Shown: positions 1 through 11,736 of the stretch, piece after piece
How the letters are laid out: each line of letters opens with the position of its first letter
Position numbering within the stretch: position 1 is the first letter of the stretch
Assembly (NCBI RefSeq): GCF_000283155.1
Contig: NW_004454177.1
Span: 29,791,110-29,855,109, forward strand
DNA length: 64,000 nt
Origin: Ceratotherium simum simum
Lineage: Eukaryota > Chordata > Mammalia > Perissodactyla > Rhinocerotidae
Direction of reading: 5' to 3'
The notes under the pieces: generated by a model
Database searches by the model: none
The model's input: only the letters and a program-made list of their open reading frames with translations
Told to the model about the DNA's origin: nothing
Made by a program: the position numbers and the translations under genes

Positions 1-1079
1 AGTACTTTCATAGAATGTTGTTCTTAATATGCTTAGTTCAGAGACTCTAGTGTAATCTATGGACTCTTTCTCAATAAAACCTCATAAATGCCCCCACAAA
101 CAAAAGTATGAATACACTTCTAAGGTTTTCTCTGATGTATTGAAACTATCTATGGGCACAAGTTAAGAATCTTTATCACAAAATGTGGACCAGGGAGGAT
201 GAAGAAGAGAGTACTTCTGCCCTGGGATTTTCATCAGGCTTCTAGTCCAAGACAAAAGCAAGAACAGAGAAGCAAAGGATTTAAGCATTCTAACATTTCC
301 CAGAATGATCTTTTCTTGGCTTCTCTACCAACTTTTTTTCTACCCAGTATTTGTTCAGTTTAGAAGAATGTCTTTATAATTATACTATCTGCCTAACTTA
401 AAGTGGGACTCCTGAGGGTAAAGACTTCCTTTGTCTTCTTCATTCTTCAAAAGCTTCATTTGTGCATGATTTTTTCCGAGCAAAATAATGTAGCCCTAAC
501 CACAGATCTGAGCAATTTTGCATATCCTACCTAGTTTGAAGATCGCATAGTCCAGGAAACTGGGGATTATATTTCATAGCCATAAAATCACAGTTGCAAA
601 ATATGAATTGTTAAAACATGAGCAGACCCCAGAGAAACTTGATTGATAGTGGTAGAAAAAATAAGATTATTGGCAGTAAATGAGTTGAAGTTAATTTGAT
701 TGTGATTAGATGCAATGCCTCCCATGTCACCATGTCATCTCTGAATAAGAAGCCTTTCCATAATGAACTAGAAATCAGGCTAAGAGCTAATCATGTGAAG
801 GAATTTGCTGCTTGAATAGTTTACTCTTTGAGCAAGATCTTCCTAAACTGAAATCTAAGAAGTCTCGGATTTGGATAGCCTCTGGGTCCCAGAATGAAAG
901 CTTGCAGAAGATTTTTTGTTTTGACATTCATACATTTTTTTTACATAATTTACACAGCTGTTGACAAATTACAGTTAGTCAAATTATTAGGTCTACATTG
1001 TTTTTTTTACTGAAACTCCCATAGTGCCTGAAAAACTTATAGTCCCCTATCCTATTTTCAAGCTTTTCATTCTATTCAG
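1..1079. other. Single-copy intergenic or intronic sequence
   Basis: No coding region or repeat family that I can name. The sequence is AT-rich with short T runs around 925-1005 and no open frame of 60 codons or more starting with Met. A weak L2-like 3' flavour around 400-460 is too diverged to call. Confidence 0.5.
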
Positions 1080-1089
1080 AAAGCAATTA

Positions 1090-1375
1090 GTGGAGGCCGG
1101 TCCAGTGGCATAGCAGTTAAGTTCACGTTCCGCTTTGGCGGCTGGCTGCCCAAGGTTTGCCGGTCAGATCCTTGGCTCGGACCTACTCACTGCTCATCAA
1201 GCCATTCTGAGGCGGCGTCCCGCATAGAAGGACTAAACTCTACAATTACAATACACAACTCTGTTCTGGGGCTTTGGGGAGAAACAAGAGGGACATTGGC
1301 AACAGATGTTAGTTCAGGGCCAAACTTCCTCAAAAAAAAAAAAAAAATGGAGGGGAAAGTATAGGTTTAAAAAAA
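1090..1375 (+). mobile_element. ERE SINE (tRNA-derived, equid/perissodactyl)
   Basis: It begins with a diverged form of the ERE head (GGCCGGTCCAGTGGCATAGC) and has the family landmarks in order: the B-box region, 'aagccattctgaggcggcgtccc', the 'ggggctttgggg' segment found in longer ERE1-type copies, 'caacagatgttag' and a 16-A tail. A 10-bp direct repeat, aaagcaatta, at 1080-1089 and 1376-1385 is the target-site duplication and fixes the ends. The target is the edge of an L2 fragment, so the SINE is younger than that L2. Confidence 0.93.
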
Positions 1376-1385
1376 AAAGCAATTA

Positions 1386-1580
1386 CTAAATATTTACCCT
1401 GTGCCTAATACTACACTAAGTGCCATGAGGGATACAGGGGGATGTGGAAGAAATGTTCTTGTTTTCTCAATGCTTGCATTTTCCTTGAAGAAAGAAAAGA
1501 TATTTTGGTGGAAATCTAGCAGTGAAATATATAACTAAGTGGGAAAATTATGGAAGACACTTAAGAAAATGCTTCAAATA
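1386..1580 (-). mobile_element. L2 LINE fragment, 3' end
   Basis: On the plus strand the text runs 'aatatttaccctgtgccta' and then 'actaagtgccatgagggata', the reverse complement of the L2 3' tail (.. tatccccagtgcctagcacagtgcctggcacatag ..). It is strongly diverged, as expected for an element that predates placental radiation. The ERE at 1090-1375 inserted at its edge. Confidence 0.6.
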
Positions 1581-1969
1581 AAATGCTAAATATTAAAAAT
1601 GTTACAAAAAGTCAGGAGAAAAAACATGTTGTGAAAATTATCCATTGAAGAATTTAGTCTTATTAGCTATGTAGCTGTCAGACACTCCAATTTGAGGAGT
1701 CACCACCAAGTCAGTACACTCGGCGTTTGCTATTCTTTTTCATAACATGGCACACACAGAATATTTGTAAACTCACTAGGCGAACTGAGAAACTGTTAAT
1801 GGGCCAGAGGTAACCCATCAAGGGTTATCTAATTTTCCCAGGCCCTGCCTGGGAGCACTCCAGCCTGAGGATTTCAATGCTGGCACACTTAAATCTGTGA
1901 CATGTTTGTTGAAAATTGTTGATTTATAAAACAACACCTTTCTGAGGCATTCCTTCCAAGGAGATCACT
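1581..1969. other. Single-copy sequence, nothing recognised
   Basis: No coding potential. The only structure seen is a small inverted repeat near 1809-1828 (taaccc .. gggtta), which is too short to interpret. Confidence 0.45.
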
Positions 1970-2190
1970 GTCTTGTGTTTGTTTTGTTTTTGTTTTGTTT
2001 GTTTTTTGGTGAGGAAGACTGTCCCTGAGCTAACACCTGTTGTCAATCTCCCTCTATTTTGTATATGGGACACGGCCACACTGCATGATGAGTGGAGCGC
2101 GAGTCCGCGCCGGGGATAGGAACCATGAACCCCAGGCCGCGGAATTGGAGCACATGAACTCAACTACTACGCTGCCGCCTGACTGGCCCT
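1970..2190 (-). mobile_element. ERE SINE, inverted orientation
   Basis: A T-rich tail with (TTTTG)n character at about 1976-2007 is followed by 'gaggaagactgtccctgagc', 'taacacctgttgtcaatc' and the reversed tRNA-like head, ending in 'actggccct' at 2190. This is the reverse complement of the ERE consensus. The head retains 'gtccgcgccggggatagg', so the copy is moderately diverged. The left boundary lies in low-complexity sequence and no target duplication can be fixed. Confidence 0.9.
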
Positions 2191-3409
2191 GTTTGTTTGT
2201 TTGTTTTTTTACTATAAGATTACATCTGCTGACCCAAAGGCCTAGAGGCAGATTCACAGCTATGAAGTGATCTAGTATGAGAACTCTGACAAAAAGAGAT
2301 ATCTTAAACTGCACTGACTCTGGCTAACTAAATCACATCCCCTCTTAAAGAGTCTGAAGTGAGACTTCCAGAGAATGCATAAAATGGAATTTAAGAAACA
2401 TGGAGGGTCTTTAAGAGTAAAAGCAGTACGATTTATGAGGTTTCAGAAAACATGAGTAAAGAGACGCCATGGGACAGAAAAAGAGGAAAAACTGTCAAAA
2501 GTTGAAGAGGAAAAACAAATGAAAAGAGTTGGAAAGGGCAGGCTAAGTTAGGGATGTGTCATATTTTATTGAGAAGGAAATAACCTGTCCTCATTCTAAG
2601 GCATCGATTATTAGAGTCACTGCAGTCGAGTCACCAGAACTGCTCTCAGACCACGGGAGCTCAAGTGGTGGGACCCTGAAAGGCCGTGCTGCTCCCGTGC
2701 AGTCTCAGGGTCCCTTATCAGAGCTCTCACTCTTCTTCCTTATCTCTCTTTGCATCAAACGTGAGTTTATTCCCGTCTCTTGCCAACTGGAAAACCTACA
2801 TAACACACCACCCATAAAGCCAGCCTAGCACAAAAGCTCATTTCTCCACAGACTTCCTCGGTGCCCACTGTGACCACAGGAACATTGTGATGTTCCTCTG
2901 CTCTGATGGAAGCTGCTTTCTCATGTACCATCCTCTGAGGTGGATAGTAGTCCTTGAAGGCTAGTTTACAAAGGCCAGTGGGTAATTGTAAAGCATTATG
3001 TCAGTTTCCTATTCTACAAGGAAGTATTTCATTCTTATTTCTTCTTCATAAATATCTTACTTTAGAAACTTTTTCATGATTTTTAGACTCATCACTTAAC
3101 ATTTTTTTTCCCATTAAAAACACATATCCCAGGCACGACAAGCTCCATTTCTGAATATCTTATACTGTTTCCCCAAATCCTGTTGTAGTAAATTTGAAAA
3201 ATGCTCATAAATTCGTCCCCTCCCTCTATGTATGTCCTTATGCAATGCAAGTTTGTACAAACTTCCATCAGCAGGTAAAGTCTATTTCTGAACTCTTTAA
3301 GTTCAATAGACAGCAAGGAAAATGGAGGCAAATATGTAACCACATGCCTTGCTTCAGCTAATGGGCATTAACAAATGGGGTGAGACATAAGGCTTGAAAC
3401 ATTCTTATA
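2191..3409. other. Single-copy sequence, nothing recognised
   Basis: The open frames at 2556-2828 (+, 90 codons) and 3092-3343 (-, 83 codons) have no recognisable domain, no codon bias and no splice context that I can support. The part around 2640-2720 is a little richer in GC than its surroundings. I see no repeat family here. Confidence 0.45.
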
Positions 3410-3945
3410 GATTGGGCTTACGCTCTCTTGCTACTCTTTGGAGCCCTGAGATTGCTGCGTGGGAAAAACCCAGACACACCTAGTAGAGGATGAGATGACA
3501 TGGAGCAGAGACCAGCCCACCCAACTGAAGTCTTTCCAAAGAGAACCATCCTCTCAGCTGCTGAACACTTTGCACGAGACTACCTTTGTCCATGTAGCAC
3601 TAGATTAGCTGAATCAGACCAGAAGAAGCACCTAACCAACCCAAGAAACTGTGAGAACTGACAAAAATGTGTTGTTTTAAACCAACGGTTGGGAAACTTT
3701 TTCTGTAAAAGGCCATATAGAAAATATTTTTGATCTGTTTCAACTATTCCTCTCTATAGTTGTAGCAAGAAAGCAGCCATAGACAATAAATAAATGAATG
3801 GATATAGCTGTGTGCCAATAAAACTTTATTTAAACTTAATTTGTAGTTCCAGTAAAAGTATCATTGACATAGTTTCCTGACACCTGTTTTAAAGCAGTAA
3901 GTTGTAGGGTGGCTTGTTATATAGCAAAAGCTAAAAGAGACACTG
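3410..3945 (+). mobile_element. MLT1-type MaLR LTR, split by MER20
   Basis: Old solo LTR of the ERVL-MaLR group. Recognised by 'gctctcttgctactctttgg', 'agccctgagattgctgcgtg', 'aagaaactgtgagaa', then 'gttgttttaaa' before the break and 'gcagtaagttgtagggtggc' and 'tgttatatagcaaaagctaa' after it; the MLT1 3' end reads the same way. No retroviral coding sequence is attached. The two halves become continuous when the nested MER20 (3682-3886) is removed. Confidence 0.7.
3682..3886 (+). mobile_element. MER20 (hAT-Charlie non-autonomous DNA transposon)
   Basis: The internal text 'aaactttttctgtaaaaggc', 'agcaagaaagcagccataga' and 'gccaataaaactttattt' is diagnostic of MER20, and the right end 'tttcctgacacctg' mirrors its terminal repeat. 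The length of about 205 bp is close to the family's roughly 220 bp. An 8-bp-class duplication (ttttaaac / ttttaaag, 7 of 8 matching) flanks it, as expected for hAT transposition. It sits inside the MLT1 LTR, so it is the younger of the two. Confidence 0.85.
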
Positions 3946-4029
3946 ATTTTATTGTAGTTTCCTTCCTCACCTTCCCAATCTAGTTAACTGCTCCTACTTT
4001 TCCTTTAGGATTTAGTAGAAGCATCATTT

Positions 4030-4190
4030 CAGAAAGCCTAAAGACATTGGTTTTGGAATCAGACCAATCTGAATTTGAATCTTGATTCTACCACTTACTT
4101 CATTTTAGAGACTTAGAAAAATTATCCTGTCTGGGCTTTAGTTTATTCATGTATGAAATATGCCCGGCATAAAATAATTTAATTTTTTAG
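4030..4190 (+). mobile_element. MIR SINE
   Basis: Series 'ttggttttggaatcagacca', 'tttgaatcttgattctacca', 'cttacttc' and 'gggctttagtttattcatgt' follows the MIR consensus (tRNA-like part through the conserved core) in the plus sense, with heavy divergence. Confidence 0.75.
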
Positions 4191-4379
4191 ATAATTATAA
4201 TACAGTTAAATATTATCATTATAGCCTTATTACCTTCACTCTCAGTTTAGAATAGACGCTCTGCACTAACGTGGTATCCTGTGCATACTCCTATAACAAC
4301 ATTTACTATGCAATATATGAATTGTTCAGCTTTTCTTGTCATTATTTGACACCAAGGAATTAATTCATCATTAAGGAAA

Positions 4380-4830
4380 ATGTTTCTTCCCCCCTCTGAT
4401 GATTCCTTCCAAGAGGACCCTCAGTTGTTGCCTCACCCCTGGCCTCTCTCTACCATTGTCTTGAACTCAAGACTGATCTCACGTCCTACCCTGCTCCTCT
4501 TGGAGAAGTAAATGCCCTCTGAGAGCACACATCCTCTTCTGTTCCTCCAGGGAACAGCATCACACATGGAAAGGCCCAACCCTGAGCTCCATGATCAGGT
4601 TAGTACACCTGTCTGGTTCTAGGGTTCAGTGTTCTAGGGTTCAGTGTTAGATGTTAGGAGGACTCATTTGGCCCTCACTTTAAGCCATATTCTCCCACCT
4701 TGGTCTGTCATTAATAAAGGTTTAATTTAGACCCTCATCTTCCTGGTTTTCTGTCATATTTCTCAATTGGTTCATAGCTCACTCAGTTAACAGAGACAAT
4801 TTTTATCGGGTCTCTTTGAGATCCCAACAT
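4380..4830 (+). mobile_element. Possible old solo LTR (ERV1-like)
   Basis: The stretch has an LTR-like layout: a promoter-proximal CT-rich part, an AATAAA signal at 4713-4718, a short R-like region and a right end '..gggtctctttgagatccc' running to 'aaca'. No duplicated target site or second LTR could be found and the family is not recognised. It may equally be single-copy sequence. No coding region is attached. Confidence 0.3.
4618..4647. repeat. 15-bp perfect tandem duplication
   Basis: ttctagggttcagtg occurs twice head to tail (4618-4632 and 4633-4647). It probably arose by replication slippage. Confidence 0.9.
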
Positions 4831-6879
4831 ACATATAATACACTTAGAACTGTTCTTAGAAAATAGTGAGCCATTCCTGTAGGGGAAAAGAGTAGTATTT
4901 CCTCCTAATCCTAGCTAAGTAAAGAGGCTCCTAGAAATCAAATCGTAAATATTGAGGTTGCAGGAAGGAAAATGGACATTTCACCTTCTGCTGGCTACTT
5001 GCAGAGCTACAGAAATTTGTATGCCAGCTCTATGCATCTAACCTGACTGAGCATGAGAGAGGTTTTGGGAGAATCTGACACGTGTACCCAAGATCTTTTG
5101 AGTGGAGGAAACCTCAATGGCAGTTGATGGATAAGCTGCACCTTAGATGCGGGGGGGTTTCCTATGGGCTAAGTGGGGCTGTAGCAAGGCTTGAATCTGC
5201 CCCAAAGGTCTGGCCTCTTAGCATGAGATTCCCAACAGAAAGAAGCCATAGGGCACTACATGGGGAGAAGCAATTAGCAAGAAGCATGAGGGCAGCTGGA
5301 GAGTTGTTCTTGAAGCTTGTCAGGGAGCAAAGCCATGAATGGTCCTCACAGGAGGATTTCCTAACAAGTCACTGGGGTTCTATTTTGATGCCTGCAATAG
5401 CAGAAGCAGTCAACTGCCAAAATCAGCCACAGCTGAGGAAGCAGGCCTTCTTTTCCTGTTTTTCTCTCATTTCTTTCCCTCTCCCTAACAACTCTATACC
5501 CTACTTGAGACCAAAAGGGAAGACCTAAGAGGAAGTAAAGCATGGATAATAAAAGAACAGATCAAGAGACCGTTCTTCCCACTGAACTTCAGACAAGGAA
5601 TTGCCTAGAGTGAAGGAAAAAAATAAGTTTAAAATCTTGGTTTAAACTAGAATAGACTGTATAGTATCTGGTGGAGATACTATTCTTACAGCTGAAAGAG
5701 ACACAGAGGGGACACAAAAAGAATAAAGCTGTTTCCTGATTTTATCCCACTGTATACGGTCCATTCAATAATCAATCTATATGCGCATATAAACATTACT
5801 TATTGAATTTTCTCTTTAAATTAGATTAGATTGTTGACATGACAGCAGAGCAATCAACACATTGCCAACTCCTTACTAACAGAAAGAAAAATCGGAGCTG
5901 ATTATGACAGGTCACTAAAATGAGGTTATCTGGTCTTAACATAAATTGCAAAAAATAGTTTTTAATTGCCGTTCTACTAACACCAAGATTATTTGATCTT
6001 GCAATGAAATTAGAGCTGAGTCAGCATACTAGCCACAAATTCAGTAGTGTTTATTTCAAAAAAAAAAAAAATGCATGCCCCAGAATATGGATAAAAGAAC
6101 AAAAACTCAGTGTAGCCTCTTTTGGTTTGTGAAAATAATCATTAGACTCTTTCCTTCAGTATGCTATGTTCTTTAAAAAACAGATACAGCTTCTCTAGCT
6201 AAATAGCTGTTTCTAATCTGCACTTTTATTCTTAAAAGATTTTGCAACAAATTCTGTTTTCTTCTTCATTTGTTGTACACTTCCTATAGCATTGCTGGAT
6301 TGAACTTTTCATCACAGTATTTTATCACTGCATTCCCCTTAATACAAAGCCATATGACTGCTGAAAAGGTCTACAATAATTTAAGTGTCCCTAAGCACAC
6401 CATTTCTCTGACTACATACATTTTTTATACCCTAACTTGTATTGTAATGCTTATGATCAATAAAGATGCTTGCTCAGAAGTAGAATAAATTTGTGAACTA
6501 TTAATATATAATATCCCAGGCCTTAAATCATTGTCCACACTTACCTAAATAAAATTCTTTTGTATTCTTAGTGGTGGCTTATAGAAACTAAGAGAGAAAA
6601 ATCAACAAAATTATTTCTGTTTGTAGCAGTTTTATAAACATTACTTTTTACATTTTTATGGATATAATTAAGTTCTATTCCATTTATTTCTGCTGAAAGG
6701 TCATTTGGAGGAAATCTATATAAGATTTGGATAACTTTCAGGAAATTTTGTACCTAGACTCTTATTCCCAAATGCACAAGAGTCTGACTAATTTAAACAA
6801 AATAATAATAATAATTTGATAGGAAGATATAAGGAAGTACATAAAATTGATGGATGAGAATGCCAGAAAATGAAGCCCA
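4831..6879. other. Single-copy sequence with one unexplained 148-codon open frame
   Basis: The frame 5082-5528 (+) is open for 148 codons but has no known domain, no signal peptide and no clear start context. Its composition (Ser, Arg, Leu, Gln rich) fits chance or a decayed repeat. A second frame, 6270-6488 (+, 72 codons), is AT-rich and also unconvincing. A 14-A run lies at 6058-6071. No repeat family is recognised across the stretch. Confidence 0.4.
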
Positions 6880-6965
6880 GAATTTGCTACAAACAAAAAC
6901 ACCACCTAACATATAACTGGCACACAATAAATATTTGACAGATGAATTAATGAACAAATGTTTCA
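6880..6965 (+). mobile_element. L2 LINE 3' tail
   Basis: 'ataactggcacacaataaat', 'atttgacagatgaattaatg' and 'aacaaatg' match the L2 3' end (.. cctggcacatagtaggtgctcaataaatatttgttgaatgaatga) in the plus sense. Confidence 0.6.
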
Positions 6966-7089
6966 ATAAGTTTATATTTTACCAGTCAGATACACAAGTG
7001 GACTTGGATTTGGAACTGAAGTAAATGGGAAGAGAGATATTCTGTGGAGTATCCATATTAAATATACTCCTCCTTAAATTATATAGAAT

Positions 7090-7400
7090 ATATTCCATTA
7101 CCTGGAAATACAAGTGGAGATGTCAAATGGGCAGCTGATCACATGTGAGACTTGAGGTCAGAGTGTGATCTATGCTGAAAATGTACATTTGAGAGTCTTC
7201 AGCAAACGTGCTTTTTAAAGTGATGGGACTGGGTGAAATCACTGAGGAAGTAAGTGTAGACAGATAAAAGAAGAGGTTATGGAGCAGGCCTGGAGCACAG
7301 AAATGTTAAGAGATTAGGGCTAAGAGGAAGGAACAGCCAAGAAGACTAAGAAAAAGCCTACAGGATACTGACATACCCAGGAGTGTAAGAGATCCTTGAA
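7090..7400 (-). mobile_element. L2 LINE fragment, reverse transcriptase region
   Basis: Read on the minus strand this is the ORF2 part of L2 around the conserved YADD reverse transcriptase motif. Plus-strand landmarks are 'aagtggagatgtcaaatggg', 'gagagtcttcagcaaacgtg', 'agtgatgggactgggtgaaa' and 'aacagccaagaagactaaga'. The reading frame is broken. It lies close to an L2 3' tail in the opposite orientation (6880-6965), so these are two separate copies. Confidence 0.65.
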
Positions 7401-7408
7401 GCCGAATA

Positions 7409-7848
7409 TAGTAGTTTCCTAGGGTTTCTTTAACAAAATATCACAAAAGTATTAAAACAACAGAAGTTTGTTCTCTCACAGTTCTGGGGGGCCACAGGTC
7501 CAAAACTAAGGTGTTGTCAGGGCCATGTTTGTTCTGAAGGTTCATGGGGAGAATCCTAACATGCTTCTTCCCGCTTCTGATGGTTGCCAACAATCCTTGG
7601 CGTCCTTAGCTTTCATTACTCTGATTTCTGCATGTGTATTCATATAGCCGTCTTATCTCTGTGTGTGTCTTTGTGTCTGTTTTCTCTTCCTATGGAGACT
7701 TCAGTCATTATATTAAGATCCACCCTAATCCAATATGACCTCGTTTTAACTAATTACATCTGCAAATATCCTATTTTCAAACAATGACACATTCTGAAGT
7801 TCTAGTTGGACATAGATTTTTGGGGGACAACATTCAACCCATAACACC
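7409..7848 (-). mobile_element. MLT1-type MaLR LTR, inverted
   Basis: The reverse complement of an MLT1 LTR almost end to end. On the plus strand it reads 'tagtttcctagggtttcttt', 'ttgttctctcacagttctgg', 'taagatccaccctaatccaa', 'tatgacctcgttttaactaa' and ends 'acattcaacccataaca' at 7848. Only the LTR is present; no internal retroviral sequence is seen. Confidence 0.82.
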
Positions 7849-8699
7849 AAGTAAAAACGTATTTAAAGAGGTAGGAGTGACATACTTTGCCAAATGATGC
7901 TGATTGTTCAAAACTGACGAGGATTGAGATTTAAATTTGATCACTAAAAATAGCCACAAGGGGTCACTGGACCCCTCAACAAGAGCGATTTCACGTGGCG
8001 GACGGGAGCTGGGTGTAAGCCTGACTGGGTGCTCTTAAAACAGTATAGTGAAGAGAAGAATTAGAGACTGAGTACACATGACTCTTCTGAGAGTTTTGTG
8101 TAAATGATAGTAGAAAAATGAGGTGGGGGAGTGGAATAGAGAGATGAGAGAAATAATTGCATTTCTGTATGCTTATGGGGATAAAAAGCGGGAGAGAAAA
8201 CAATAATATTGGCTCAACAGAATGTTTTCTCTTCATATAATTAACATATCTTCACACAAATAAAAAACACACTCACCCTATTCTGACTTTTTAATCTTCC
8301 TTCCCTTGAGCGTGATGGAATCTAACTCCATTTTATGGATCTGGAGGCAAGGAGGGCTATTTGGAGTGAGGCTTGTGGATAACTGATAGCCCCTTGATGT
8401 CATCCTCAAATTCTTCAATGTAGGCAAACCAGCTCCAAATGTCACGAGACCTCAGAGTTTACACCAGAGAATGGTCAATTTTTTATGACTGACAAAGTAA
8501 ATCTCTCATCTCTTGCAGCTGTGTTCTGATAGAGCTAACAATCAGATTCAGAGTTTGATTCTGCAAGCGTTCCTAGATTACTAGTTTAAATTCACAGCCT
8601 CTCTCAGGTCTTAGATTAAAGACAATGCATTGATTAAGAAAAAGTGAAACCCTCAGAAAAATTCCTTAGATGGAACTCATAAGAGTATATTCTCGGATA
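7849..8699. other. Single-copy sequence, nothing recognised
   Basis: The minus-strand frame 7991-8236 (81 codons) is a low-information Ser/Leu/Pro-rich frame without a domain. No repeat is recognised. Near 8683 and 8698 the short motif aagagtata occurs twice. Confidence 0.4.
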
Positions 8700-9461
8700 A
8701 GAGTATACTTAGGTTGTAAATCAATAACAAAAATACAAACAGGAGATCCTCATATACTCAGAGAGTAGTCAGTACATTTCTAAATAATCAACGGGCCAAA
8801 AAAGAAAGCATAATGAAATTTAGAAAATATTTTGAGTAAATATTCAAATACTGTATATCAAATAGGGATATTTGGGGATGGGATGCAACTAAACCAGTTC
8901 TTAAGGGAAAACTTAATAATATAAAGGCATGTAGTAGGAAAGACGAAAGGTTAAAAATTAATGAACCAAGAATCTGGTGTAAGATATTAGAAAAATAAAA
9001 ATACAGTAATCTCAAAGAGAGTAAAAGGAAGTAAGTAATAAAGATAAAAGCAGAATTAATAAAATTTAAAAAACATAATAAATCCACCTCTGAATATATA
9101 GATGCATATGTATATGTGTATAATCTGTACTCAGCACTAGCACAATATAAATAGGATATGTTATCATAACCACATTGAGTCTATATCAGGAATACAACAT
9201 TGATTTAACATTAGAAAATCAGTCAGTGTTATTTGCCACATTAATAGCAAAGAGAGAAATTAAATGATTATCTCAGTATATTCAGCAGGTTTGATAAAAT
9301 AAACAACTATTCATTATTAAAACAAAAACAAACAAGACAAAAAAAATTTCTTAACCAACTAGGAATGGAGAGAGACCTTTTTATTCTGTTTAATGATATT
9401 TACTAAATACACCCACATACAGGTATACACACTCATATATAAGAATAAACACACACATATG

Positions 9462-10063
9462 CAGTTAATTCTCATTCTCTTCAGTAGTTATGTTCCATAA
9501 AGTCACTAGGAACACTGAATTAGCAAATACTGAATCGTTGCTCCTAGGAGAAGTACAAAGTTTGGTTCCTGCGAGCTTCTATTCACAACATTTTCATCAA
9601 CTCATTGAGTGTTTCTGTTTAAAGACAACACTACAAATATATATTGTTGAATCATTAACATTGAAGTTACAAACAAGAGCACTATAATTCATGCCTGAAT
9701 AAAGTTTATCTAATATATGTATTTTCTCTGTAATCCATGTGCTTAAGAACACTAAACAGCACTTCGACACTACACTTGGGGGCTATATTAAACAGTGAAA
9801 TTACCAATAAAATTGAAAAAAACGTGACACCAAATTGTCTGCATAAAGGACACTATTTACAATGTGAGAGCTGAAAGAAGGCAGAGAATCGCCTTGTTCA
9901 GCCTCAGTTGAGAACATATACTGACTCAAGCTTTTCACCACTCTGTGCATGTCCATGAATAACCATAAAAGTGCAGCAAGTATTGATTTTGGGGTAACAA
10001 ACAAATTTTAGTGAGTAGGCAAATTCACAAACACAGAATCTGCAAATAATGAGGATCAACTAT
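9462..10063. mobile_element. Non-autonomous DNA transposon (Tc/mariner-like) nested in L1
   Basis: The two ends form a terminal inverted repeat: the left end reads cagttaattctcatt and the reverse complement of the right end reads tagttgatcctcatt, which match at 12 of 15 positions. TA-rich flanks fit a TA-target element. The interior ('aacactgaattagcaaatac', 'actataattcatgcctgaat', 'ttgattttggggtaacaaac') matches a family I recall as TcMar-type, possibly Kanga-like; the family name is uncertain. Removing it rejoins L1 sequence. It encodes no intact transposase. Confidence 0.7.
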
Positions 10064-11677
10064 ATGTGTAAACACACATAGACAGAAATATCATACTTAA
10101 TATTGAAATATCGAAAGCTTTTTCTTTGAGATGAGGAATAAAACAATGTTGGCTGCTGTCACCATAGCTCTTCGACATTGTCACAATCCTAACCAGTACA
10201 TTAAGTAAGAAAAATTTAAGTAAGAATTGGAAATAAATAAAACAGTCAACATTCACAGTTGATATGATTGTACATTTTAAAATCCTCACATGAACCAAAT
10301 TACAGCTTATGAATTTTTTAGAATGAATACACAAAAACCAGCTTGTTTCTATATTAAAAAAAAGTTAAAAATGCAATTTTAAACAGATGTTATTTATAAT
10401 ACCATCAATGCTATCACATTCTGAGGACTAAATCTAGCAAAAGATATATAAGATCTTCTCTGGAGTAATCATAAAAATGTAAAGAGAAAAATTAAATGAT
10501 GCACATGCTTATGAATAGGAGGACTCAATATTATACAATGTCAGTTATCTCTAAATTGATCTATAGATTCAATATGAACTCAATGAAAATCCCAGCAGGG
10601 ATTTTACAGTGGAAATTAACCATTATTCTTCAATGTATATATCAAGTTAAAGGCCTCAAAACAGTAAAGACTCAAAGAAAAACAAAGGAGAAGCATTTGT
10701 TCTATTAAACATAACAATTTATTAGAAAGCTACAGTAATACACAATAGTATTGGAGAAAAGATAGACAAATGTACCAAAGGAACTGAATAGTAACCCCAG
10801 AAATGGAACACACATTTACGAGCATTTAATTTATGACAAACTTGGCACTACTTCGTGGTGAGAAAGTAGTGGCATTTCTAATGAAAGAAACTAGGACAAC
10901 TGGAAGCCAAATGGATAAAAATACTTTTGGCCTCTTAACCTCTACCTGTAAAAATAAAAACTAGACCGACAATAGTCTGAAATGTGCAAAGAAAATAATA
11001 AATGTTTTAGAAGATAGCAGAGGAGAAAAGCTCTATAACTTTGGAGTAGAACGTGATTTATTAAACAAGACCCAAAAGCACTAACTCTAAAGGAAATAAA
11101 CTGGTAAAATGAACTACATTATAATTAAGACTTTTTCCATCAAAATATACCATTTACTTAGTAAAAATGCAAGCCACAGGATGGGGTAGATATTTGCAAC
11201 ATAAACAACCTATGAAAGACTAATATCCAGAATATATAAATATCCTCTGCAGATCAATAAGACAATCATCATCTCATATAGGAGAAAATCCAAGTAGCCA
11301 ATAAACATGTGAAAAGATGTTCAAGCACATTTTTAATCAGAGAATATAAATCAAAACCATAGAGAGACAATAAAAAATACGCTACAGTGGCAAAACAAAA
11401 ACAAAACATATTGTGATAAAACTAAGTATGATAATTCTAAATGTTGGTGAGGAATTTGAGCAGTGGGAATATTTATACACTGCTAGTAAGAGTATAGATT
11501 GCTAACACTTGGTAGTATCAAATAAACATAAATATATGCATATACTATGCTCTATGGATTCTACTCTTAGGTTATATCCTATGGAAAAGTGTGACTTTTT
11601 GCACTGAGGCATAAAATATAAAAAATATACATAATATATATGTATATATGAATGTTCATAGCAGCATTGTTTATAAT

Positions 11678-11736
11678 AATGCAACTCTATGAAGAAATAA
11701 AAAGCAACCCAATGCAACTCTATAAAGAAATAAAAG
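11678..11736 (+). repeat. 33-bp near-perfect tandem duplication
   Basis: The unit starting aatgcaactctatgaagaaa (11678-11710) is followed by a 26-bp partial second copy (11711-11736) with one substitution. It abuts the left end of the ERE at 11737. Arisen within the L1 sequence, by slippage or during the SINE insertion. Confidence 0.85.

Noticed and set aside
4380..4830. Complete endogenous retrovirus
   Set aside because: At most one LTR-like segment; no second LTR, primer-binding site or coding sequence.
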